Positions 56,159-64,000 of a stretch of 64,000 nt of DNA are shown piece after piece (position 1 is the stretch's first letter; every line of letters begins with the position of its first letter). Both the position numbers and the translations under genes were made by a program. The notes below the pieces were generated by a model. It made no database searches. It worked only from the letters and a program-made list of their open reading frames with translations, and had not been told where the DNA came from. Source of the DNA: Azospirillum sp. RU38E (GTDB taxonomy: Bacteria > Pseudomonadota > Alphaproteobacteria > Azospirillales > Azospirillaceae); the NCBI RefSeq assembly GCF_900188385.1, contig NZ_FZOI01000014.1, positions 62,001 to 126,000 of the forward strand, written 5' to 3'.

Positions 56159-57814
56159 GTGGAGTCGTTTCTGCAAACATTGCGGGGTCTCGGCCCTGCG
56201 CGTCTGGCCGGGATCGGCGCCGCCGTTCTGTTGACGATCGGCGCCATCATCTATTTCGCCGGCTCCTGGTCCACTCCGACCATGTCGCTGCTGTACAGCG
56301 ACCTGTCGCCGTCAGATGGCGGCGCGATCATCCAGCAGCTGGAAACGCAGAAAATCCCCTATAAGGCCAGCGCGGACGGCACCCGGATTGAGGTGCAGGC
56401 CGATCAGGTCGGCCGGCTGCGCATGACACTGGCACAGCAGGGCCTGCCCAGCGGCGGCAATGTCGGGAATGAGATTTTCAACCAGCCCGAAGGGCTGGGC
56501 ACCACCGCCTTCATGCAGAATGTGCAGCAGCTGCGCGCCAAGGAAGGGGAGCTGGTCCGCTCCATCCAGACCCTGCAGCCGGTGATGAATGCGCGCGTGC
56601 ATCTGGTGTTGCCCAAGCGGGAACTGTTCGCCCGGCAGGCCCAGACGCCGACCGCCGGCGTGGTGCTGAAACTGCGCCCCGGCACCCAGCTTTCTAAGGA
56701 TCAGGTGCTGGCCATCCAGACCCTGGTGGCGGCCGCCGTGCCGCAGATGGACCCGTCGAACGTTTCCATCATCGATGACAAGGGCAAGCTGCTGTCGCGC
56801 AGCGCCAAGGCGAACACGCCGGAGGCCATGGCCGCCTCGGCGGAAGAACGCCGGCTGGCGCGCGAACAGGAACTGACCGCCACCATCGAGGAATTGCTGG
56901 GCCGGTCCGTCGGGCATGGCAAGGTGCAGGCCCGGGTGTCGGTGGAGATGGATTTCGACCGCATCACCACCAACAGCGAGGTTTATGACCCTGATGGTCA
57001 GGTGGTGCGTGGCACCCAGTCCGTCTCGGAAAATTCTGAAAGCCAGAACAAGGATGGTGTCGATCCGGTGACGGTGGCCGCCAACCTGCCCAATGGTGAT
57101 GCCGCGAGCAATGCCGCCGGCGGTTCCTCGGAAAAGAAGAACCGGACGGAGGAAACCACCAATTACGAAATCAGCAAGACCACCAAGGTGCATGAGCGGG
57201 AGACGGGGCTGGTGCGCCGCCTCTCGGTCGCCGTGCTGGTGGATGGCAATTATACCACGGCAGAAGATGGCACCAAGACCTATCAGCCGCGCAGCGAGGC
57301 GGAACTGGCGCAATTACAGCGGCTGGTCCAGTCGGCCGTCGGTGTCGATCCAGCCCGCGGCGACATGGTCGAGGTGGTGAACATGCAGTTCGCCCGGCCG
57401 GATGACGAGCTGGCGGGCCTGAACGAGACCATTCTGGGCATCCCGAAGGAAGATGTGCTGCGCATCGCCGAGATGCTGATCATGGCCATCGTTGCCATCC
57501 TGGTGATCCTGCTGGTGATCAAGCCGATGATCACCCGCGTGCTGGACCGCACACCGCAGCTGGAGGAAGAGCCTGACCTGCTGTCGGATGGCAGCGGCGT
57601 ACCGCAACTGGCCGGCCCCGGTGGCGGGGCCTTGGCCCGCGAACTGGCGATGGAGGCCGCCCAGGCCAACGAGGAACTGGAGCAGATGATCGACATCAAC
57701 CGCGTCGATGGCCGGGTGCGCGCCTCTTCCCTGCGCAAGGTGGGGGAGATCGTGGAAAAGCACCCGGAAGAGGCGGTATCGATCATCCGCAACTGGCTCT
57801 ACCAAGAAAGCTGA
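56159..57814 (+). CDS. fliF: Flagellar MS-ring protein FliF
   Basis: The inner-membrane ring on which the flagellum is assembled. 551 residues from GTG 56159 after CAGGAG; a TTG at 56135 is possible. TM1 is near residues 18-36, followed by the YscJ-like domain (MSLLYSDLSPSDGG...), a middle region with SEN/Lys/Asp-rich segment, TM2 near residues 439-458, and a cytosolic tail (EAVSIIRNWLYQES) that in other bacteria binds FliG. Confidence 0.96.
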   Translation: MESFLQTLRGLGPARLAGIGAAVLLTIGAIIYFAGSWSTPTMSLLYSDLSPSDGGAIIQQLETQKIPYKASADGTRIEVQADQVGRLRMTLAQQGLPSGGNVGNEIFNQPEGLGTTAFMQNVQQLRAKEGELVRSIQTLQPVMNARVHLVLPKRELFARQAQTPTAGVVLKLRPGTQLSKDQVLAIQTLVAAAVPQMDPSNVSIIDDKGKLLSRSAKANTPEAMAASAEERRLAREQELTATIEELLGRSVGHGKVQARVSVEMDFDRITTNSEVYDPDGQVVRGTQSVSENSESQNKDGVDPVTVAANLPNGDAASNAAGGSSEKKNRTEETTNYEISKTTKVHERETGLVRRLSVAVLVDGNYTTAEDGTKTYQPRSEAELAQLQRLVQSAVGVDPARGDMVEVVNMQFARPDDELAGLNETILGIPKEDVLRIAEMLIMAIVAILVILLVIKPMITRVLDRTPQLEEEPDLLSDGSGVPQLAGPGGGALARELAMEAAQANEELEQMIDINRVDGRVRASSLRKVGEIVEKHPEEAVSIIRNWLYQES

Positions 57815-57832
57815 GGCGGATAGAACCAGCCC

Positions 57833-58543
57833 ATGGCAACGATCAAAAAATTCGTCTTCGATCAGGATTTCGACGAAGGGGCGGCCCCCATGTTGGCAGC
57901 ACCCGAGCCGGAACCAGAGCCGGAGCTGCCCCCCGCCCCGCCGCCACCTCCCCCGCCCCCCACCTTTTCGGTGGAGGAGCTGCAGGCACAAGTGCGGATG
58001 GCGCGGGAGCAGGCGCGGGCGGCCGCCCTGCAGGAAGGCCGCGTCCAGGGAATGCAGGAGGCGGAAACCGCCGCCCAGCAGGAATTGTCGGCAGCCTTGC
58101 GGGGGGTTGAATCTGCCCTTGGCCAGCTGCTGGGGGTGCAGAACCAGGAAACGGCGCTACGGCGTCAGAATACCAGCAGGCTGGTCCTGGCCATCATCCG
58201 CAAGCTGTGGCCCGGTCTGGTGGCGCGCGATGGGCTGGCAGAGATCGAAACAGTCATCGCCAGTTTTCTGGAAGAGCTGGCGGAAGAACCGAAACTGGTG
58301 TTCCGCGTCCATGAACGCTGGTTTGAGGAGCTGCGCGGCAAGATCGGTGATATGGCCCTACGGCACGGTTTTGCCGGGCAGGTCACCGTGCTGGCAGACC
58401 CGAAACTGCATGAGATGGATGTGAAGGCCGACTGGACCGCCGGCGGGGCGGAGCGGGATGTGAATGGCCTTTGGGCAGAAATCGAGCGGATTGCCGGGGA
58501 CGGGCTGCGGCAGATGCCGGGCGGCCCGGCCCAGGCGGCCTGA
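57833..58543 (+). CDS. fliH: FliH-like (FlbE-type) flagellar export regulator
   Basis: 236 residues. The N-terminal FVFDQDFDEG motif is typical of alphaproteobacterial FliH/FlbE proteins. A Pro/Glu-rich linker (residues 24-42) and a coiled-coil region lead to a C-terminal domain that in the family binds the FliI ATPase. It follows fliF by 18 bases. Confidence 0.82.
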   Translation: MATIKKFVFDQDFDEGAAPMLAAPEPEPEPELPPAPPPPPPPPTFSVEELQAQVRMAREQARAAALQEGRVQGMQEAETAAQQELSAALRGVESALGQLLGVQNQETALRRQNTSRLVLAIIRKLWPGLVARDGLAEIETVIASFLEELAEEPKLVFRVHERWFEELRGKIGDMALRHGFAGQVTVLADPKLHEMDVKADWTAGGAERDVNGLWAEIERIAGDGLRQMPGGPAQAA

Positions 58544-58593
58544 GCGGATAGAAAAAAGCGTTACCGGTAACGCCGGAACAAATTGGGATCAAG

Positions 58594-58926
58594 ATGGCGG
58601 CAAAAGACGATATGAGCCTGAACGAGTTCGACGGCAATCGCGGCAATGGCGGCGGCGGCGAACTGGAGGCATTGCCCGTCGTCAAGGATCTGGAATCCGT
58701 CTACGACATTCCGGTGCAGATTTCCGCCGTGCTGGGCAAGACCAACATGCAGGTCAGCACCCTGATGCGGCTGAACAAGGGGGCCGTGGTGGAACTGGAC
58801 CGCAAGGTCGGTGAAGCCATTGATATCTATGTGAATAATCGGCTGGTTGCCCGTGGCGAAGTGGTGGTGGTGGAAGACCGGCTGGGCGTCACCATGACCG
58901 AAATCATCAAGACGGACCGGTCATGA
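58594..58926 (+). CDS. fliN: Flagellar motor switch protein FliN
   Basis: 110 residues, a SpoA-type C-ring protein (IPVQISAVLGKTNMQVSTLM, then LDRKVGEAIDIYVNNRLVARG). Together with FliM and FliG it forms the switch. The stop overlaps the motA-like start by ATGA. Neither fliM nor fliG is in the window. Confidence 0.95.
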   Translation: MAAKDDMSLNEFDGNRGNGGGGELEALPVVKDLESVYDIPVQISAVLGKTNMQVSTLMRLNKGAVVELDRKVGEAIDIYVNNRLVARGEVVVVEDRLGVTMTEIIKTDRS

Positions 58927-59813
58927 GCGACCGCAGCGCCGCCCAACCACGCGCCGGGGCCCCGGCCCCCGCCAGCAGCCCGCCGGCGGCGGATGCTGGT
59001 GCGCGCCCGGCCCGGCCGCCGGCCTTGCCGCGCCTGCGCCGACGGCTGGATCTGGCCACCATCCTGGGTCTGGGGGCGGCCCTGCTGCTGATTATCGGCG
59101 CGCTGGCCCTGGGCGGCGGTGCCGGTGCCTTTTTCGATCTGGCCTCCGTGCTGATCGTGCTGGGGGGAACGGCGGCGGTCACCACCATCTCCTTCTCCGT
59201 GCCCGACATGCGGGCGGCGGCCCGCGCCATCGGCCGCACCATGGTGGCCAGCACGCCCGATGTGGCCTCGGCTGCCCGCACGGCCTTGTCGCTGGCCGAT
59301 CATGCGCGGCGTAACGGTCCCCTGTCGCTGCATCCGCTGGCAGCGGCGACAAAGGGTTGGCCGGTGCTGCACCGGGCGGTGGAACTGATTGTCGATGGGC
59401 TGCCGGCCGATGATGCCGAACGCATCCTGCGCACGGAGATTGAGGCCAACATGGCCCGCGCCCGCACGGCGGCAGCCGTGCTGCGCCGCGCGGCAGAGGT
59501 GGCGCCGGCCATGGGGCTGATCGGCACGCTGGTGGGGCTGGTGCAGATGCTGGGTAACCTGTCCGATCCATCATCGGTGGGGCCGGCCATGGCGGTGGCA
59601 CTGATCACCACCTTCTATGGTGCCATCCTGGGCAGCATGGTGCTATCCCCCCTGGCGGCCAAGATTGACCGCAATGCCGAACGCGAAGCCCTGGTGGATG
59701 GGCTTTATCTGCTCGCGGCGGGATCGGTGGCGCGGCAGGAAAATCCGCGCCGCCTGGAAATGCTGATCAATACGATGCTGCCGCCCGATCTTCGGATCAG
59801 CAGCTTCGACTGA
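58923..59813 (+). CDS. motA: MotA/ExbB-type flagellar stator-like protein
   Basis: 296 residues. A Pro/Ala-rich 45-residue N-terminus, unusual for the family, precedes four hydrophobic helices; the conserved stator segment PAMGLIGTLVGLVQMLGNL and the following GPAMAVALITTFYGAILGS are characteristic of MotA/PomA. It overlaps fliN by four bases and lacks a motB partner in the window. It may be an alternative stator or a TolQ/ExbB relative acting with the flagellum. Confidence 0.8.
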   Translation: MSDRSAAQPRAGAPAPASSPPAADAGARPARPPALPRLRRRLDLATILGLGAALLLIIGALALGGGAGAFFDLASVLIVLGGTAAVTTISFSVPDMRAAARAIGRTMVASTPDVASAARTALSLADHARRNGPLSLHPLAAATKGWPVLHRAVELIVDGLPADDAERILRTEIEANMARARTAAAVLRRAAEVAPAMGLIGTLVGLVQMLGNLSDPSSVGPAMAVALITTFYGAILGSMVLSPLAAKIDRNAEREALVDGLYLLAAGSVARQENPRRLEMLINTMLPPDLRISSFD

Positions 59814-59868
59814 GTTTTATGTGTGACTGTTCGATTGGGCCGAACCGACCGGCAAGAGGGTAAGGACG

Positions 59869-61371
59869 ATGCGTCTACTGATCGTTGGAACGCTGGAAGG
59901 CTATATCAGTGCCGCCGGGAAGATCGCGCTGCAGAAGGGCGCGAAGGTGGCGCATACTGACAGCATCGATGGCGCCATGAACGCGCTGCGGGGCGGTCAG
60001 GGGGCCGATCTGGTGATGATCGACGTCAAGCTTGACGTCGGGATGCTGGTCGATCAGCTGAAGAATGAAAGGTTCGCCGTGCCGGTGGTGGCCTGCGGCG
60101 TGGGCACCGATGCCCAGGCCGCCGTCCGTGCCATCCGCGCCGGCGCCAAGGAATATATCCCCCTGCCCCCGGATGCCAACCTGATCGCCGCCGTGCTGGA
60201 GGCGGTGGCGGAGGAAAGCCACGCTATTGTCAGCCGCGACCCCGCCATGGCCGCCGCGCTGGCCATGGCCGACCAGATCGCCCCGTCCGACGCCTCCGTG
60301 CTGATCACCGGTGAAAGCGGCACGGGTAAGGAGCTGATGGCCCGCTATCTGCACCGCAAGAGCCGGCGGGCCAATGCGCCCTTCGTCTCCGTCAATTGCG
60401 CGGCCATCCCGGAAAACCTGCTGGAATCCGAACTGTTCGGGCATGAAAAGGGCGCCTTCACCGGCGCCGTCGCTCGCCGTATCGGCAAGTTCGAGGAAGC
60501 CAATGGCGGCACCCTGCTGCTGGACGAAATCAGTGAAATGGATTTGCGCCTGCAGGCCAAGCTGCTGCGCGCCATTCAGGAACGGGTGATCGACCGGGTG
60601 GGCGGCAACCAGCCGGTGAAGGTCGATATCCGCATCCTGGCCACCTCCAACCGCGACATGCTGTCGGAGGCCAAGGCCGGCCGGTTCCGCGAGGATCTTT
60701 ATTTCCGCCTGAACGTGGTCAGCCTGAACCTGCCGCCACTGCGCGAACGGCCGGCCGATGTCGCCCTGCTGGCCCAGCATTTCGCCGCCAAATATTCCGA
60801 AGCCAACGGGCTGCCCCAGCGCAATGTCGGGGCCCAGGCCATGGCCATGCTGCAGGGCCATCATTGGCGCGGCAATGTGCGTGAGCTGGAAAACACCATG
60901 CACCGCGCGGTGCTGCTCTCCCGCGGGACGGAGATTGGGCCAGACGCCATTCTGCTGACAGGGGCCGAGCCCAGCTATACCGCCCCGGCGGCAGCCGCCC
61001 CGCCGGTGGCCCCGGCCGCGGCGCGTGCGGCCGCCAGCTATGGCAATGCCGGCGGCTACACCCCGCCGCCGGCCTATCAGCCCAGCCCCTATCAGCCGCA
61101 ACCCGCTTATCAGCCGCCCCCAGCCCAACCAGCCCCGGTGATCCCCACCGGGGAAAGTGCCACCCGCACGCTGGTGGGCCGCACGGTGGCGGATGTGGAA
61201 CGTGACCTGATCATCGATACCTTGAAACACACGCTGGGTAACCGTACCCATGCGGCCAATATCCTGGGCATCTCCATCCGCACCCTGCGCAACAAACTGA
61301 AGGAATATAGCGAAGGCGGCATCGCCGTGCCGCCGCCAGCCAGTGGCATGGAATCGGAAGCCCTTGGCTGA
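59869..61371 (+). CDS. flbD: Sigma-54-dependent flagellar regulator FlbD
   Basis: 500 residues. A receiver-like domain lacking the usual acidic pocket (LIVGTLEGY), an AAA+ domain with Walker A GESGTGKE and the sigma-54-contact GAFTGA loop, then a Pro/Tyr/Gln-rich linker of repeats (about 365-420) and a Fis-type helix-turn-helix (AANILGISIRTLRNKLKEY). FlbD couples basal-body assembly with class III flagellar transcription, usually together with FliX. The linker is longer than in most homologues. Confidence 0.93.
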   Translation: MRLLIVGTLEGYISAAGKIALQKGAKVAHTDSIDGAMNALRGGQGADLVMIDVKLDVGMLVDQLKNERFAVPVVACGVGTDAQAAVRAIRAGAKEYIPLPPDANLIAAVLEAVAEESHAIVSRDPAMAAALAMADQIAPSDASVLITGESGTGKELMARYLHRKSRRANAPFVSVNCAAIPENLLESELFGHEKGAFTGAVARRIGKFEEANGGTLLLDEISEMDLRLQAKLLRAIQERVIDRVGGNQPVKVDIRILATSNRDMLSEAKAGRFREDLYFRLNVVSLNLPPLRERPADVALLAQHFAAKYSEANGLPQRNVGAQAMAMLQGHHWRGNVRELENTMHRAVLLSRGTEIGPDAILLTGAEPSYTAPAAAAPPVAPAAARAAASYGNAGGYTPPPAYQPSPYQPQPAYQPPPAQPAPVIPTGESATRTLVGRTVADVERDLIIDTLKHTLGNRTHAANILGISIRTLRNKLKEYSEGGIAVPPPASGMESEALG

Positions 61372-61431
61372 ACCCTTGTTGAGAGGCCGTCTGAAAAGTT
61401 TTCCCTCTTTCTCGACATGTTAATGTTTTAA

Positions 61432-61518
61432 TCCCGTCACCCCGGCGAAGGCCGAGGTCCAGTTCGTAGAGCAAAGCGCTTGTGATTCTGGACCCCGGCC
61501 TTCGCCGGGGTGACGGGA
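61432..61518. repeat. Long palindromic repeat (31-base arms) between flbD and flhA
   Basis: Arms 61432-61462 and 61488-61518 pair with one mismatch around a 25-base loop; the arms contain CACCCCGGCGAAGGCC and its complement. This kind of palindrome is dispersed in many alphaproteobacterial genomes as intergenic repeats. It may also terminate the fliF-flbD transcript. Confidence 0.8.
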
Positions 61519-61623
61519 ATGTTTAAAGATGAAACGTGTAAGACGTTGAGATAGCGTGAAACTTTCCGGACAGACACTAAGAGAATCGAATAAACCGTTG
61601 CCAAGCAGAATGATCGAACCGGC

Positions 61624-63738
61624 ATGACCGACCAGCCGCAACAACAATCCCCCTTGGGCTCCACCAAGGATGCCCTGCGCCTGACCGTGGAAGCGGTGAA
61701 GCGCGGCGAGGTGGGATTCGCGCTGGGCATTCTGACGATCGTGGTCGTGCTGATCATTCCGCTGCCCACCTTCCTGCTGGATGTGGGCCTGACCATTTCG
61801 TTCGGTTTTTCTATCCTGATCCTGATGGTGGTGCTGTCGATCCAGAAGCCGCTGGAATTCAGCAGTTTCCCCACCATTCTGCTGGTCTCCACCATGCTGC
61901 GCCTTTCGCTCAACCTGGCCTCGACCCGGTTGATATTGGGCGAAGGGCATAATGGGGCGGCAGCGGCCGGTCACGTCATCCAGACGTTCGGCAATTTCAT
62001 CATGGGTGGCAATTTCATCATCGGTGTCACGGTGTTCGGCATTCTGATGCTGGTGAATTTCAGCGTCATCACCAAGGGTTCCGGCCGTATCGCCGAAGTG
62101 GCGGCCCGCTTTACCCTGGATGCCATGCCCGGCAAGCAGATGGCCATCGATGCCGACCTGTCAGCCGGCCTGATCGATGAGGGGGAGGCACGGCGGCGAC
62201 GCAAGGAACTGGAGGATGAAAGCCAGTTCTTCGGCGCCATGGACGGTGCTTCCAAATTTGTGCGCGGTGACGCGGTGGCCGGCCTGGTCATCACGTTCCT
62301 CAATATCATTGTCGGCATGATCATCGGCATTGCCCAGAAGGGCATGAGCTTTACTGAAGCCGGCGCCAGCTACACGCTGCTGACCGTGGGTGATGGTCTG
62401 GTCTCGCAGATCCCGGCCCTGCTGGTCTCGCTGGCCGCCGGTCTGATGGTGTCGAAGTCCGGTTCCACCGGCTCCACCGACAAGGCGGTGGTCGGCCAGC
62501 TGACCTTCTATCCCACCGCCCTGGGCCTGACGGCGGCGGTGGTGCTGGCCGTTGGCATGTTGCCGGGGATGCCGAAAATCTCCTTCGGGCTGCTGGCCAT
62601 CGGTCTGGCGGCGGGTGCCTATTTCCTGCCGCGTTCCCGCCTGATGAAGCAGGCGCTGGAAGCCAAGCAGGAAGCGCAGGCCGCCGCCCCCGCCCCAGCA
62701 GCGGAGGAGCCGATTGCCACCGCGCTGGCCATCGATCTGGTGCGGCTGGAACTGGGCTATGGCCTGCTGTCGCTGATCAATACGGAGGCCGGGCATCGGC
62801 TGACCGACCAGATCAAGGGGCTGCGCCGGCAATTGGCCGGCGAAATCGGCATCATCATGCCGGCCGTGCGCATCCAGGATAATCTGCAACTGCCGCCCAA
62901 CACCTATCTGATCCGCATCAAGGAGATTGAGGCGGGCCGGGGCGATATCAGGCCGAATATGCTGCTCTGCATGGACCCGCGCGGCGACCGCATCTCCCTG
63001 CCCGGTGAGGCAACGACGGAGCCGACCTTCGGCCTGCCGGCCATGTGGATCGACATGGCCTATCGAGAAGAGGCCCTGTTCAAGGGCTATACGGTGGTCG
63101 ACCCGCCCACCGTGCTGACCACCCATCTGACCGAGGTGATCAAGGATAATATGGCCGACCTGCTCTCTTATGCGGAGATGCAGAAGCTGCTGGACGAAAT
63201 GGGCAAGGAACACCAGAAGCTGGTGGCCGATGTCGTGCCAGGCCATATCAATATTGGCGGGCTGCAGCGGGTGATGCAGAATCTGCTGGGCGAGCGCGTT
63301 TCCGTGCGTGACCTGCCGACCATTCTGGAAGGGGTGGCAGAGGCCACAGCCTATACCCGCAACATGACCCAGATTACCGAGCATGTGCGGGCGCGACTGG
63401 CGCGGCAAATCTCCGACTCCAACACCAATGATCTGGGCTATATCCCGCTGGTGACCCTGTCGCCGGAATGGGAACAGGCCTTTGCGGAAAGTATCGTTCA
63501 GGAAGGCGATGACCGGCAATTGGCCATGGCGCCGTCGCGCCTACAGCAATTCATCACCGCCGTGCGCCAGACCTTCGAAAAATTCGCCATGCAGGGCGAA
63601 GCACCGGTATTGTTGACATCACCGGCGATCCGGCCCTTCGTCCGCTCCATCATTGAGCGGTTCCGGCCGGCCACGGTTGTGATGTCGCAAAATGAGATTC
63701 ATCCAAAGGCGAAGATCAAGACTCTGGGCCAAATATGA
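61624..63738 (+). CDS. flhA: Flagellar export gate protein FlhA
   Basis: 704 residues. About eight transmembrane helices in the first 340, including the conserved FHIPEP segment (VITKGSGRIAEVAARFTLDA, then PGKQMAIDADL) and a large cytosolic C-terminal domain that docks export chaperones. It lies after the palindrome that separates it from flbD. Confidence 0.97.
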   Translation: MTDQPQQQSPLGSTKDALRLTVEAVKRGEVGFALGILTIVVVLIIPLPTFLLDVGLTISFGFSILILMVVLSIQKPLEFSSFPTILLVSTMLRLSLNLASTRLILGEGHNGAAAAGHVIQTFGNFIMGGNFIIGVTVFGILMLVNFSVITKGSGRIAEVAARFTLDAMPGKQMAIDADLSAGLIDEGEARRRRKELEDESQFFGAMDGASKFVRGDAVAGLVITFLNIIVGMIIGIAQKGMSFTEAGASYTLLTVGDGLVSQIPALLVSLAAGLMVSKSGSTGSTDKAVVGQLTFYPTALGLTAAVVLAVGMLPGMPKISFGLLAIGLAAGAYFLPRSRLMKQALEAKQEAQAAAPAPAAEEPIATALAIDLVRLELGYGLLSLINTEAGHRLTDQIKGLRRQLAGEIGIIMPAVRIQDNLQLPPNTYLIRIKEIEAGRGDIRPNMLLCMDPRGDRISLPGEATTEPTFGLPAMWIDMAYREEALFKGYTVVDPPTVLTTHLTEVIKDNMADLLSYAEMQKLLDEMGKEHQKLVADVVPGHINIGGLQRVMQNLLGERVSVRDLPTILEGVAEATAYTRNMTQITEHVRARLARQISDSNTNDLGYIPLVTLSPEWEQAFAESIVQEGDDRQLAMAPSRLQQFITAVRQTFEKFAMQGEAPVLLTSPAIRPFVRSIIERFRPATVVMSQNEIHPKAKIKTLGQI

Positions 63739-63820
63739 TGGGGCCGCGTATAATGATCGGATTGGGTGACCGGACGGGGCCTTGGGGCCGTGACCGGGCA
63801 GCCTGGAAAGCAGAGGTAGA

Positions 63821-64000
63821 ATGCGGCTGAAATCGTTCCACGCGCCGACAATGCAGGACGCCATGCGCCTGGTCCGCGAGGTGCTGGGCGATGACGCCAT
63901 CATCGTGGCCACGCGGGAAGAGGAAGGTGTGGGCGTCCGCGTCACCGCGGCGATTGAGGAGGATGAGGGCATTCTGGCCCCCCACCCCGCCATTCAGGCA
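63821..64000 (+). CDS. flhF: Flagellar SRP-like GTPase FlhF (cut at window end)
   Basis: The first 60 codons only. The N-terminus MRLKSFHAPTMQDAMRLVRE and LGDDAIIVATREE is typical of FlhF, which positions flagella at the pole. The GTPase domain lies beyond the window. ATG at 63821 has AGAGG upstream. Confidence 0.9.
   Translation, partial: MRLKSFHAPTMQDAMRLVREVLGDDAIIVATREEEGVGVRVTAAIEEDEGILAPHPAIQA

Overview
The window is GC-rich chromosomal DNA from an alphaproteobacterium, most plausibly of the Rhodospirillales/Azospirillaceae type. Pointers are the SPOR protein-nagZ-site-2 protease-scpA-scpB series downstream of argS, trmFO, and a fliF-fliH(flbE)-fliN-motA-flbD-flhA-flhF cluster run by an FlbD-type regulator. 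This placement is inferred from gene content and order; no search was run.

Bases 1 to about 6716 look like the right end of an integrative island. It holds a JAMM protease (Cap3-like) convergent with a patatin phospholipase (CapV-like), which suggests the edge of a CBASS-type anti-phage system whose synthase would lie off the left end. Next come a frameshifted gene, an IS3-family orfA remnant split by an IS5-family element with TA repeats, an AT-richer three-gene operon of unknown function (3931-5245), and a tyrosine recombinase. The island abuts the 3' end of tRNA-Lys(TTT), the likely attachment site.

Bases 6892-24037 are mostly core genes: coaD, gyrA, a MATE exporter, a 58-residue proline-rich protein, a peroxiredoxin-like/2OG-Fe(II) oxygenase fusion, trmFO, scpB/scpA, a site-2 protease, nagZ, a SPOR protein, argS, dgt, erpA, xthA and a DUF2934 protein.

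Bases 24365-38951 carry a large TonB-dependent receptor, a lipoprotein-type isoaspartyl peptidase, an AT-rich orphan gene bracketed by a duplicated terminator, lepB, an RsmB-type methyltransferase, a rhamnogalacturonan acetylesterase (hinting at plant cell-wall substrates), a divergent PEP carboxylase-like protein, an aminoglycoside-phosphotransferase/P-loop kinase fusion and a universal stress protein.

Bases 38964-45092 form a polyphosphate-themed block: CYTH-CHAD protein, SixA-type phosphatase, ppk and ppx. They are followed by a LysE exporter, an SCP2-domain protein, an OmpR/EnvZ-type two-component pair divergent from a PepSY protein, a MocR-like regulator without its PLP lysine, YbaK, proC, YbjN, ubiK and the lgt-midA-pgeF operon.

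Bases 56159-64000 are the flagellar export and motor cluster; fliG is absent from its expected place after fliF, and flhF runs off the right end.

Non-coding features of note are two 82-base copies of a multi-hairpin element (32984 and 48981) with a compensatory base-pair change, a 31-base-arm palindrome between flbD and flhA, and several palindromic operator candidates.
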